Shown piece after piece: positions 50,908 through 58,832 of a stretch of 64,000 bases of DNA. Positions within the stretch are counted from its first letter, which is position 1. Each line of letters begins with the position of its first letter. The position numbers were made by a program, and so were the translations under genes. The stretch lies in the NCBI RefSeq assembly GCF_011602485.2, contig NZ_CP050022.2, positions 806,001 through 870,000 of the forward strand, read 5' to 3'. The notes beneath the pieces were generated by a model. That model had not been told where the DNA came from, ran no database searches, and saw only the letters and a program-made list of their open reading frames with translations. The stretch comes from Bradyrhizobium sp. 1(2017) (GTDB lineage Bacteria > Pseudomonadota > Alphaproteobacteria > Rhizobiales > Xanthobacteraceae).

Positions 50908-51849
50908 ATGGGCCAGATCCCGGCGAGGCCACTGAGCTCATTCTGCCTTTGGCTCGCGGCATGCTTGCTGGCGCCCTCATTGTTCGTGAGCGCGGGGTTC
51001 GCCCAGACCGCCAGCGAGGGGCTCAGTCCGACGCTGTCGGCCATCAAGAGGACGCATACCGTGCGGCTCGGCTATCGCGAGAGCTCACCGCCATTCTCGT
51101 TCCTCGACCAGTCGGGCCGCCCGATCGGCTACAGCCTCGAACTGTGCGCGGCGATCGTCGAGGAGATCGGCGTCGAGGTCGACGATGCCAATCTGAGGAT
51201 CGACTACGTCAAGGTGACGTCCGACGACCGCATCGAGGCCGTGCTCCAGAACAAGATCGATCTCGAATGCGGCTCGACAACGGCCAACGCCGAGCGCGGC
51301 AAGCGTGTCGCGTTCTCGCCGCTGATGTTCGTCGCCGGGACCAAGCTGATGGTACCGAAGGCCTCGAACGTCAGGGCGGTCACCGATCTCAAGGGCAAGA
51401 CCGTGGTGGTGACCAAGGGCACCACCAACGAGCAAGCGATGCATACGGCCGACAAAAAGTTCTCGCTCGGCCTCAACATCGTCACCTCGCCCGACCACGA
51501 GCAGTCTTACCAGATGCTCGCCGACGGCAAGGCCGATGCGTTCGCGACCGACGACATCCTGCTCTCCGGCCTGATCGCGCGCCACAAGGCGCAGGACAAG
51601 TTCCGCGTCACCGGCGACTATCTGTCCTACGATCCCTACGGCATCATGTTCCGGAAGGGCGAGCCGCAGCTCTCGGCCGTGGTCGAGCGTGCCTTCCGCA
51701 AGCTCGGCTCCAACCGCGACCTTGTCCCCCTCTACAACAAATGGTTCACCGCAAGGCTCCCCACCGGCGAGCGGCTCAACGTGCCGATCTCGCTGCAGCT
51801 GGAGGAAGCCTTCAAGGCGATGGACGATTCCGCCAGCGCGAACAATTAG
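50908..51849 (+). CDS. Amino acid ABC transporter substrate-binding protein (GltI-like)
   Basis: A 313-residue type II periplasmic-binding protein with a signal peptide ending near G-F-A-Q-T. Family sequences include L-G-Y-R-E-S-S-P-P-F-S-F-L-D, D-L-E-C-G-S-T-T-A-N-A-E-R and V-V-V-T-K-G-T-T-N-E, close to glutamate/aspartate-binding proteins. No ABC permease or ATPase is adjacent; instead it follows the symporter by nine bases, an unusual pairing of a binding protein with a secondary transporter. Confidence 0.87.
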   Translation: MGQIPARPLSSFCLWLAACLLAPSLFVSAGFAQTASEGLSPTLSAIKRTHTVRLGYRESSPPFSFLDQSGRPIGYSLELCAAIVEEIGVEVDDANLRIDYVKVTSDDRIEAVLQNKIDLECGSTTANAERGKRVAFSPLMFVAGTKLMVPKASNVRAVTDLKGKTVVVTKGTTNEQAMHTADKKFSLGLNIVTSPDHEQSYQMLADGKADAFATDDILLSGLIARHKAQDKFRVTGDYLSYDPYGIMFRKGEPQLSAVVERAFRKLGSNRDLVPLYNKWFTARLPTGERLNVPISLQLEEAFKAMDDSASANN

Positions 51850-51930
51850 GCCTTGTGTTGTGGTGATCGCGCCGCCATCGCGGTGAGCCACCCTCTCCCG
51901 CAGGGGAGAGCGTACAGCGAGTCTGCGGCG

Positions 51931-52731
51931 CTAGTTTTTCCCAAACACCCGGTCCAGCGCGGCGTCATATGTCGCCTGCACCAGCTCCGGATGCTGCTTC
52001 GCCAGCGCTTCCATCATCACGCCGGAATTGATCTCCAGCACGCGCCAGGCGCCGTCCACACGGACCACGTCGATCGACGCAAAGGCGATGCCGATGGCGT
52101 TCGCGGCGTCGCTGGCGAGCTTCACGCAAGCCCCGCGAACCTCGCCCCCCTCCAGCAGCACCGGCTTGGCGCCGGCATCGAGATTGTGCCGCCAATCCGT
52201 GCCGCGCTGCTTGCTGTAGGCGACGAGGGGCACATCATCGAGCAACACCACGCGAACCTCATCCTCGATCGCGACATAGGGCGAGATCACGAGCCCGGCG
52301 CTCATCGAGAACACCTCGGCGGCCGCATGATCGAGTTCCTCGCCACTCGTCACCTTGAAGACGGCGCGGCCCGACGTCCCCTCGTTCGGCTTCACGACCA
52401 CGCCCTGCGGGGTCTGCGCGAGTAGCGCCAGCATCCTCTGGTGCCAGTCGGCGCCGGCGACGTGCATGCCCAGCTTCGGATTGAGGAAGAGGTGATGGGC
52501 AATGCAGGGCACGCCTTCGAGCGTCAGGGCCTCAGCCGTGGCCGATTTATCGCTGGCGAGGCGGTGCGCGATGGCGCTGTTGAGGCCGATGTCGTAGCCG
52601 AAGGCGAAGCGACGCATCTCGCCCCGGCGCATCGAGATCAGCCAGCCGCCGGCGCGGACATCGACCGAGATGCCGTGCTCCGCGCAATAGCGCCTGATCG
52701 CCTGGACGAAGATCCGCTCGCCGCCTGCCAT
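51931..52731 (-). CDS. ATP-grasp domain protein (RimK-like)
   Basis: A 266-residue protein with an ATP-grasp pattern: V-V-V-K-P-N-E-G-T-S-G-R-A-V-F (nucleotide-binding Lys and glycine loop, about 111-125), a later E-D-E-V-R-V-V-L-L-D and the metal-binding R-V-L-E-I-N-S-G-V near the C-terminus. ATP-grasp enzymes ligate a carboxylate to an amine or thiol through an acyl phosphate. Substrate unknown; no partner genes adjacent. Confidence 0.78.
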   Translation of the reverse strand: MAGGERIFVQAIRRYCAEHGISVDVRAGGWLISMRRGEMRRFAFGYDIGLNSAIAHRLASDKSATAEALTLEGVPCIAHHLFLNPKLGMHVAGADWHQRMLALLAQTPQGVVVKPNEGTSGRAVFKVTSGEELDHAAAEVFSMSAGLVISPYVAIEDEVRVVLLDDVPLVAYSKQRGTDWRHNLDAGAKPVLLEGGEVRGACVKLASDAANAIGIAFASIDVVRVDGAWRVLEINSGVMMEALAKQHPELVQATYDAALDRVFGKN

Positions 52732-53108
52732 GTGGTTCAGTTGTTTCCTGTCGCCAAAAGCCGCAAAAATGCGGGAAATGGCGCCAAACCGGGGTGAAGA
52801 TCAGAACTATTCTTAATGAAATTCTCGCGAGCGCGACGGAAATTAAGTGCTGCCATCGAGGCCTCCGGGGAAAAGAAATTGCCCGCCGCGCGCGCTGGAC
52901 AGCAAATTCGTTAATGACGCGGCTGATTTCAGCCCAAATGCAGGTTTGATCAGCATCAATTGCATCCGAAACGAGGTTGATTATTGGTCTCAATGGCGTA
53001 GATCACACACGCGAAATCCTCCGCCATGGCAAATGGTGCCCGCCCCGCTGTCAGGGGCCGGGCAACGCTTTTGCCCGAAAACCGCAAATATTCGGAATAT
53101 CGAAAATC
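52732..53108. other. Intergenic region, likely promoter/leader of fpr
   Basis: These 377 bases hold no convincing gene. They are more AT-rich than their surroundings, especially around 52795-52850 and 53085-53108, and must carry the divergent promoters of the ATP-grasp and ferredoxin reductase genes. No clear SoxR-type or other known operator was recognised. Confidence 0.5.
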
Positions 53109-53882
53109 ATGAGCGCGTTTTATCGAGAGAAGGTTCTTTCCGTCCACCACTGGACCGACACGCTGTTCAGCTTCCGCGCCACGCGCGACACCGGCTTCCG
53201 GTTCCAGAACGGCCAGTTCGCCATGATCGGCCTTGAGATCGACGGCCGCCCGCTGCTCCGCGCCTACAGCATGGCGAGCGCCAATCACGAGGAACAGCTC
53301 GAGTTCTTCTCGATCAAGGTGCAGGATGGTCCGCTGACCTCGCGCCTGCAGAAGATCAAGGAAGGCGACATCATCCTGGTCGGCCGCAAGGCGACCGGCA
53401 CGCTGATCACCGACAACCTCATCCCCGGCAAGCGGCTGATGCTGCTCTCGACCGGCACCGGCCTTGCGCCGTTCGCGAGCCTGATCAAGGACCCCGAGGT
53501 CTACGACCAGTTCGAGTCGATCGTGCTGGTGCATGGCTGCCGCCAGGTCTCCGAGCTCGCCTATGGCGAGAAGCTGGTCGCTTCCTTGCGTGAGGACGAG
53601 CTGTTCGGAGAGCTGCTCGCGGACAAGCTCATCTACTATCCGACCGTGACCCGCGAGCCGTTCAAGAACCGCGGCCGCATCACCGACCTCATCAACTCCG
53701 AGCAGATCTTCAACGACATCGGCCAGGGCCCGCTCGACATCGCGACCGACCGCATCATGATGTGCGGCAGCCCGGCGATGCTCGAAGAGCTGAAGCAGAT
53801 GTTCGAAGGCCGCGACTTCGTCGAGGGAAGCGGCAACAAGCCCGGTCATTTCGTGATCGAGAAGGCGTTCGTCGAGCGCTAA
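53109..53882 (+). CDS. fpr: Ferredoxin-NADP reductase
   Basis: A 257-residue FNR of the bacterial Fpr type: R-A-Y-S-M-A-S (FAD binding, about 57-63), L-S-T-G-T-G-L-A-P-F-A-S (NADP binding, about 115-126), M-M-C-G-S-P-A-M and the C-terminal F-V-I-E-K-A-F-V-E-R. It exchanges electrons between NADPH and ferredoxin or flavodoxin. Earlier in-frame starts are not family-like. The last 84 bases recur, altered, at 54877-54960. Confidence 0.94.
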   Translation: MSAFYREKVLSVHHWTDTLFSFRATRDTGFRFQNGQFAMIGLEIDGRPLLRAYSMASANHEEQLEFFSIKVQDGPLTSRLQKIKEGDIILVGRKATGTLITDNLIPGKRLMLLSTGTGLAPFASLIKDPEVYDQFESIVLVHGCRQVSELAYGEKLVASLREDELFGELLADKLIYYPTVTREPFKNRGRITDLINSEQIFNDIGQGPLDIATDRIMMCGSPAMLEELKQMFEGRDFVEGSGNKPGHFVIEKAFVER

Positions 53883-53910
53883 GCGCCGCTCGTCAGCCCT
53901 CCGGGATGTG

Positions 53911-53930
53911 GTCCTGGCGAAAGCCGGGAC
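53911..53930. repeat. Half-arm of the paired-arm palindromic repeat
   Basis: GTCCTGGCGAAAGCCGGGAC is a single degenerate arm of the repeat found at 31672 and elsewhere, just after the fpr stop. As a hairpin it may help end fpr transcription. Confidence 0.5.
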
Positions 53931-54003
53931 TTAATGTTCATCGAAACAAGTTTGGTGAAGGCAGTCGCGGGGGCTGACCGCGCAACTTTGGTTTCCGGCG
54001 AGC

Positions 54004-54387
54004 TCAGAACATACCGTTTGGATGGGCTGAATGCTCGGGGATGATCTGCAGCACATCCCAATGCTCAACGATCCGCCCCTGATCGTCGAGCCGGAAAATA
54101 TCGATTCCCGCGTAATCGTGGTCTCCGGGCCAGTGCTGGGAGCAATGAAGAACGACATACTCGTTCTCTGCCACGACCCGCTTTATCTCGACTCGTTTGC
54201 CCGGCCATTCGCGAGCCATGCGCTCGAAATAGTCAATGAAGCCCTTCTTTCCGGTTTCCACATGCGGATTGTGCTGGATGTACTCGTCCCCAGCGAAGCG
54301 CGCGATGGCCTCGGCGGGCCGGCATGCGTTGAACATCAATTCGTAGAAGGCGATCACATTCGCCTTGTTGCGTTCCAGATCATGCAC
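54004..54387 (-). CDS. SnoaL/NTF2-like protein
   Basis: A protein of about 127 residues with [11 protein letters not shown] near residue 10, Y-I-Q-H-N-P-H-V near 39, G-K-K-G-F-I-D-Y-F and [19 protein letters not shown]. This is the SnoaL-like polyketide-cyclase group often found as 'predicted ester cyclase' or nuclear transport factor 2 proteins. GTG 54387 is chosen because GGGAG precedes it; the longer frame would overlap the RidA gene. Follows RidA on the same strand. Confidence 0.72.
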   Translation of the reverse strand: MHDLERNKANVIAFYELMFNACRPAEAIARFAGDEYIQHNPHVETGKKGFIDYFERMAREWPGKRVEIKRVVAENEYVVLHCSQHWPGDHDYAGIDIFRLDDQGRIVEHWDVLQIIPEHSAHPNGMF

Positions 54388-54428
54388 GACACGCTCCCTT
54401 GCGAGGTTACGGGCAACAGGCGCTGAAT

Positions 54429-54821
54429 TCAGCCAGGGATGCGAGCAATCACCTTGATCTCGAAGCCGAACCCCGCGAGCCAATTCACGCCGATCGCCGT
54501 CCAGTTCGGATAAGGCTCTTCTGGAAAGACCTCGTTCTTGACGGTCATGATCGTAGCGAACTGATTTTCGGGATCGGTGTGAAAGCTCGTCACGTCGACG
54601 ATATCGTCAAACTCGCATCCACCTGCTTTCAGGGTCGCCTTGAGATTCGCAAATGCCAGACGGACCTGAGCCTCAAAATCCGGCTCGGGCGAGCCATCGC
54701 TGCGACTGCCGACCTGGCCGGAGACGAACAGGAGATCACCCGATCTGATCGCTGCGGAATAGGCGTGCGACTTGTAGAGGTCGTGCCGGCCGGCCGGGAA
54801 AACAGCATCACGCTGGGTCAT
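54429..54821 (-). CDS. RidA family protein
   Basis: A 130-residue protein of the RidA/YjgF/YER057c family: [18 protein letters not shown] near 21, [10 protein letters not shown] near 60-70 and [11 protein letters not shown] near the C-terminus. The Arg conserved in imine-hydrolysing RidA is not evident at its usual place, so a different activity is possible. AGGAGAG precedes the start at 54821. With the downstream NTF2-like gene it forms a two-gene unit between two fpr 3' ends. Confidence 0.82.
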   Translation of the reverse strand: MTQRDAVFPAGRHDLYKSHAYSAAIRSGDLLFVSGQVGSRSDGSPEPDFEAQVRLAFANLKATLKAGGCEFDDIVDVTSFHTDPENQFATIMTVKNEVFPEEPYPNWTAIGVNWLAGFGFEIKVIARIPG

Positions 54822-54876
54822 TAGAACTCTCTCCTGTTGTGGCTGCCTTGAAGCGGCGCCGACGCGTTGAAGGCTG

Positions 54877-54960
54877 ATGTTCGAAGGCCGCGAGTTCGTC
54901 GTGGGAAGCGGCAACAAGCCCACTTATTTGGTGATCGAGATGGCGCTCGTCGAGCGCTGA
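54877..54960 (+). pseudogene. Diverged duplicate of the fpr 3' end
   Basis: These 84 bases align without gaps to the last 84 bases of fpr (53799-53882). They still read in frame as M-F-E-G-R-E-F-V-V-G-S-G-N-K-P-T-Y-L-V-I-E to V-E-R and a stop, with scattered substitutions. Similarity extends a few bases upstream and then stops, so no gene is attached. It marks one edge of the RidA/NTF2 insertion or rearrangement. Confidence 0.8.
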
Positions 54961-54982
54961 TTTGGCGCTGGTTTGTTCTCTC

Positions 54983-55014
54983 GCCGTCGTCCTGGCTTTC
55001 GCCGGGACGACGGC
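54983..55014. repeat. Single hairpin copy of the palindromic repeat
   Basis: GCCGTCGTCC ... GGGACGACGGC forms a near-perfect hairpin with GGCTTTCGCC at its tip, the same arm type as the other copies. It stands 214 bases before the next gene and may serve as a terminator. Confidence 0.6.
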
Positions 55015-55228
55015 GGTGGGGTCAAGCGCCTCGCCCGGGACACCGCTCTTCATCCGGATCCTTCTCGATCCCGATCCTCCTCGACGTTTTATTGCACCGC
55101 AAAATCCCACTATCAGGCTGATTGATTTCTCTCGGCCGAATTCGCTAGCCTGAAACAAGGGCCGCGTCATATCCGTATGACGGGCACGGGCGTATCGTGC
55201 GCCTGATGCTGGCGAGAGGATCAGAATC

Positions 55229-56917
55229 GTGGCCGAGGACAGTAAAACGCGGGAAGTTCCGAAACGCCTGCCGCTGGCGGAAGAAGGGATCATGGAAACC
55301 CTGCTGCTTCCGTTCTCGCCGCGCTTCATCGTGCTGACGATCTGCGCGGTCGTCACCGCGCTCCTCATCGGCATTGGCCTTGCGGATCGCAAGATCTTCG
55401 ACATCATGCTGATCCCGATCCTGATCTTCGGCGCGCTGACGCTGCTCGGCGTCCGCGATCTCCTGCAGAAGAGCCATGCGGTCCTGCGCAACTATCCGAT
55501 CTCGGCGCATATCCGCTTCTTGCTCGAGGAGATACGGCCGGAGATGCGGCAGTATTTCTTCGAGAGCGAGAAGGACGGCATGCCGTTCTCGCGCGACACC
55601 CGCTCGTTGGTCTATCAGCGCGCCAAGATGGAGCTCGACAAGCGGCCGTTCGGCACCCAGGAGGACGTCTATCGCGAGGGCTACGAGTGGATGCATCACT
55701 CGGTCTCGCCGACGGCGCATGCCAAGGAAAAATTCCGCGTCCTCATCGGCGGGCCGGATTGCGCAAAACCCTATTCGGCCTCCGTGTTCAATGTCTCCGC
55801 GATGAGCTTTGGCGCGCTCAGCCCCAACGCTGTGCGGGCGCTCAATGCCGGCGCGAAGAAGGGCGGCTTCGCCCACGACACCGGCGAGGGCGGCGTCAGC
55901 CCCTATCACCGCGAGATGGGCGGCGACATCATCTGGGAGATCGGCTCCGGCTATTTCGGCTGCCGCCATCTCGATGGCACTTTCGATCCGGAGGCGTTTG
56001 CGCGCGTCGCCGGCGAAGAGCAGATCAAGATGGTCGAGCTCAAGGTCAGCCAGGGCGCCAAGCCCGGCCATGGCGGCGTGCTGCCAGCCGCGAAGGTCTC
56101 CGAGGAGATCTCCAAGATCCGCGGCGTGGCGATAGGCGAGGATTGCATCTCGCCGGCATCGCACCGCGCCTTCTCCACGCCAACAGGCATGATGCAGTTC
56201 ATCGCTGAGATGCGCCGCCTGTCCGGCGGCAAGCCGGCCGGCTTCAAGCTGTGCATCGGTCATCCCTGGGAATTCCTCGCGATCTGCAAGGCGATGATGG
56301 AGACCGGCATCTATCCCGACTTCATCGTCGTCGACGGCAATGAGGGCGGCACCGGCGCGGCGCCGCTGGAATTCATGGACCATCTCGGCATGCCAATGCG
56401 CGAGGGCGTCAATTTCGTCCACAACGCCCTGGTCGGCATCAACGCGCGCGACCGCATCAAGATCGGCGCATCCGGCAAGATCGCAACCGCCTTCGACATG
56501 GCGCGCGCGATGGCGATCGGCGCCGATTGGTGCAATTCGGCGCGCGGCTTCATGTTCTCGCTCGGCTGCATCCAGTCGCTGAGTTGTCACACCGACCGCT
56601 GCCCCACCGGGGTTGCGACGCAGGACCCGACGCGTGCGCGCGCGCTCTACGTGCCGCTCAAGATCGATCGCGTGCACAATTATCACCATGCGACGCTGCA
56701 TTCGCTGACCGAGCTGATCGCCGCCGCCGGCCTCGAACATCCGCAGCAGCTGCGCCCGATCCATTTCACCCAGCGCACCTCGACCACGGACGTGAGGTCC
56801 TTCGCGCAGCTCTATCCGGCCCTGCGCCCGGGCGAGCTGCTCGAAGGCACCGAGGATCCGCGGTTTCGCGACGCCTGGCGCATGGCGCGCCCCGAGACGT
56901 TCCAGCCCGTGCTGTAA
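55229..56917 (+). CDS. FMN-binding glutamate synthase family protein
   Basis: A 562-residue protein. Two N-terminal hydrophobic segments (about 27-80) are followed by the glutamate synthase central TIM barrel: F-N-V-S-A-M-S-F-G-A-L-S, N-A-G-A-K-K-G-G-F-A-H-D-T-G-E-G-G, Q-G-A-K-P-G-H-G-G and G-N-E-G-G-T-G-A-A-P. Cys447, Cys453 and Cys458 in C-x5-C-x4-C match the [3Fe-4S] ligands of GltB. It lacks the amidotransferase domain, so it is not a complete GOGAT and its reaction is unknown. The GTG start has GAGAGGA upstream; ATG 55291 is an alternative. Confidence 0.88.
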   Translation: MAEDSKTREVPKRLPLAEEGIMETLLLPFSPRFIVLTICAVVTALLIGIGLADRKIFDIMLIPILIFGALTLLGVRDLLQKSHAVLRNYPISAHIRFLLEEIRPEMRQYFFESEKDGMPFSRDTRSLVYQRAKMELDKRPFGTQEDVYREGYEWMHHSVSPTAHAKEKFRVLIGGPDCAKPYSASVFNVSAMSFGALSPNAVRALNAGAKKGGFAHDTGEGGVSPYHREMGGDIIWEIGSGYFGCRHLDGTFDPEAFARVAGEEQIKMVELKVSQGAKPGHGGVLPAAKVSEEISKIRGVAIGEDCISPASHRAFSTPTGMMQFIAEMRRLSGGKPAGFKLCIGHPWEFLAICKAMMETGIYPDFIVVDGNEGGTGAAPLEFMDHLGMPMREGVNFVHNALVGINARDRIKIGASGKIATAFDMARAMAIGADWCNSARGFMFSLGCIQSLSCHTDRCPTGVATQDPTRARALYVPLKIDRVHNYHHATLHSLTELIAAAGLEHPQQLRPIHFTQRTSTTDVRSFAQLYPALRPGELLEGTEDPRFRDAWRMARPETFQPVL

Positions 56918-57020
56918 GCGCGTTCACGCCGGGCCGTGGCGACGGCGGCGGCAAAGTGGCTTCACCGCGAGCGGAGTTGGTACTAAAGGTTTGGTTCAAC
57001 TTTGGGTGTATGCTGTGCCC

Positions 57021-57278
57021 ATGGACGAACGGCGCGAAAAGGCCAGACATCGCGTGCTGAAGGGCGGAACGATCGAGTTCGGCGGCGGCGCGATCGACTG
57101 CACCATCCGCAACTTGTCCGACACCGGCGCCGCCCTCGACGTCACCAGCCCCGTCGGCATCCCCGATCGTTTCACCCTGCTCGTCCAGGCCGACGGAAAA
57201 CATCTCGCCTGCACCGTGGTCTGGCGCAAGGAAAAGCGGATCGGCGTGAAGTTCGGGCGAGGCTTTCAACGAGTCTGA
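57021..57278 (+). CDS. PilZ domain protein
   Basis: An 85-residue single-domain PilZ protein. The N-terminal R-R-E-K-A-R gives the RxxxR motif and N-L-S-D-T-G-A near 33-39 the D/NxSxxG motif, the two elements that bind cyclic di-GMP in PilZ proteins. It probably senses this messenger and passes the signal on to a partner. No adjacent motility or cyclase gene, though a chemoreceptor lies about 1.6 kb away. Confidence 0.85.
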   Translation: MDERREKARHRVLKGGTIEFGGGAIDCTIRNLSDTGAALDVTSPVGIPDRFTLLVQADGKHLACTVVWRKEKRIGVKFGRGFQRV

Positions 57279-57294
57279 GCGCGCGCGCCAAGGG

Positions 57295-58590
57295 TCACGC
57301 TGCCGCCTGCTCGCCCCGCCGGCTCGCCAGGATCTTGTCGATCCGCCGTCCGTCGAGATCGACCACCTCGATGTGCCAGCCGGCGAAATCGAAGGCGTCG
57401 CCGACATTGGGCAGCACGGTGAACTGTTGCAGCACGAGGCCCGCCACCGTGTTGTAGCGGTGCGGCGGCAGCTCGATGCCCAGCAACTCGCCGAACTCGT
57501 CGACCGGCATCCAGCCGGAGATCAGGAGCGAGTCGTCATCGCGCCTGATATAGGCCGGCTCGGGCGGGCCTTCCTCGGAATGAAAGGCGCCGACGATCGA
57601 TTCGAGAATGTCGGTGGCGGTTACCATGCCTTCGAAGGCGCCGTATTCGTCGTAGACCAGGCCGACGTGAACCGGCGCAGCCTTCAGGATCGCCAGCACG
57701 TCGCGGGCGTCTGCCGACGCCGGAATGCCGGGGGCCTCGCGCACCAGCGCGCGCAGATCCGGCGTGCGCTCGTGCATATGGGCGACCAGCAGGTCCTTGG
57801 CCTGGAGCACGCCGATCGGCTTGTCGCGGTCGCCGTCCGAGGCGGGGAAGCGCGAATGCGGGCTCTTCGCGATGATCTCGCGAATGGTCTGTGCATCGTC
57901 GTTCAGGTCGATCTCGTCGACCTCGGTGCGCGGCGTCATGACCGCGCCGACCGGCCGGTCGCCGAGCCGCATCACGCCGGCGATCATCTCCTTCTCGCCG
58001 GGCTCGAGCACGCCTGCGCTCTCGGCCTCTCTGACGAGGTGATGGATCTCGTCCTCCGACACTTTTTCCTCGGTACTCCCGCCGCGGCCGAGCAGCGTGA
58101 GGATCAGCCTGCCGGAGAGGTCGAGCAGGAAGACGAGCGGCAGCGAGATCCGCGCCAGCAGGTGCATGGCGGGTGCGACCCTGACCGCGATGCTCTCGGG
58201 GTCGCGCAGCGCCACCTGTTTCGGCACCAGTTCGCCGACGATCAGGGTGGCGTAGGTGATGAGCGTGACGACGAGGCCGACGCCGACGATGTCGGCAATG
58301 CCGTTGGACAGTCCGAGTTCGAGCAGCCATTGCGTCAGCCGCTGCCCGAGCGTCGCGCCCGAGAATGCGCCGGAAAGCACGCCGACCAGCGTGATGCCGA
58401 TCTGCACCGTCGACAGGAACTTGCCGGGATCGGCCGCCAGCGTCAGTGCCCGCTCGGCGCCGCGGACGCCCTTGGCCGCGAGCAGGGACAGCCGCGCCGG
58501 GCGGGACGACACCACGGCCAGCTCCGACATGGACAAGAGGCCATTGATGACGATCAGGACGACGACGATGACGAGTTCGACCGAGAGCAT
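57295..58590 (-). CDS. DUF21/CBS-domain transporter-like protein (hemolysin C/CorC family)
   Basis: A 431-residue membrane protein: a DUF21 (CNNM) domain with three or four hydrophobic segments in the first 180 residues (I-N-G-L-L-S-M-S-E-L-A-V-V-S-S near 16), two CBS domains (about 205-325, with V-M-T-P-R-T-E-V) and a C-terminal CorC/HlyC domain (I-S-G-W-M-P-V-D-E-F). Relatives take part in Mg or Co efflux; 'hemolysin' is a historical name. The start at 58590 begins directly before the first membrane segment. Confidence 0.87.
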   Translation of the reverse strand: MLSVELVIVVVLIVINGLLSMSELAVVSSRPARLSLLAAKGVRGAERALTLAADPGKFLSTVQIGITLVGVLSGAFSGATLGQRLTQWLLELGLSNGIADIVGVGLVVTLITYATLIVGELVPKQVALRDPESIAVRVAPAMHLLARISLPLVFLLDLSGRLILTLLGRGGSTEEKVSEDEIHHLVREAESAGVLEPGEKEMIAGVMRLGDRPVGAVMTPRTEVDEIDLNDDAQTIREIIAKSPHSRFPASDGDRDKPIGVLQAKDLLVAHMHERTPDLRALVREAPGIPASADARDVLAILKAAPVHVGLVYDEYGAFEGMVTATDILESIVGAFHSEEGPPEPAYIRRDDDSLLISGWMPVDEFGELLGIELPPHRYNTVAGLVLQQFTVLPNVGDAFDFAGWHIEVVDLDGRRIDKILASRRGEQAAA

Positions 58591-58832
58591 TGATGTTCCG
58601 GGGGTAAGCGCGTGTGCCGGACGGCGGCACCAGTCTCGATATAGGTATTCCAGTGAGAAAATGCCGGTCATTGTGTCGCGTTCCGCGCCGTGAAGGAAGC
58701 TGACGGCGGGTGAGGTCCGGCGAAACCCGCGACGAGATGGCACGCCCGCGGAACTACGGGCTGTTGCTTAACGGGCTCTTAGTGGCCGCCAATTAGGTTT
58801 CCGACATTTGGAGAGTCTATTCGGGGGCCAGG

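Noticed and set aside
55145..56764. Leftward open frame of 539 codons
   Set aside because: It is antisense to the glutamate synthase-like gene, whose motifs are unmistakable. Its His/Arg-rich translation is typical of a shadow frame.
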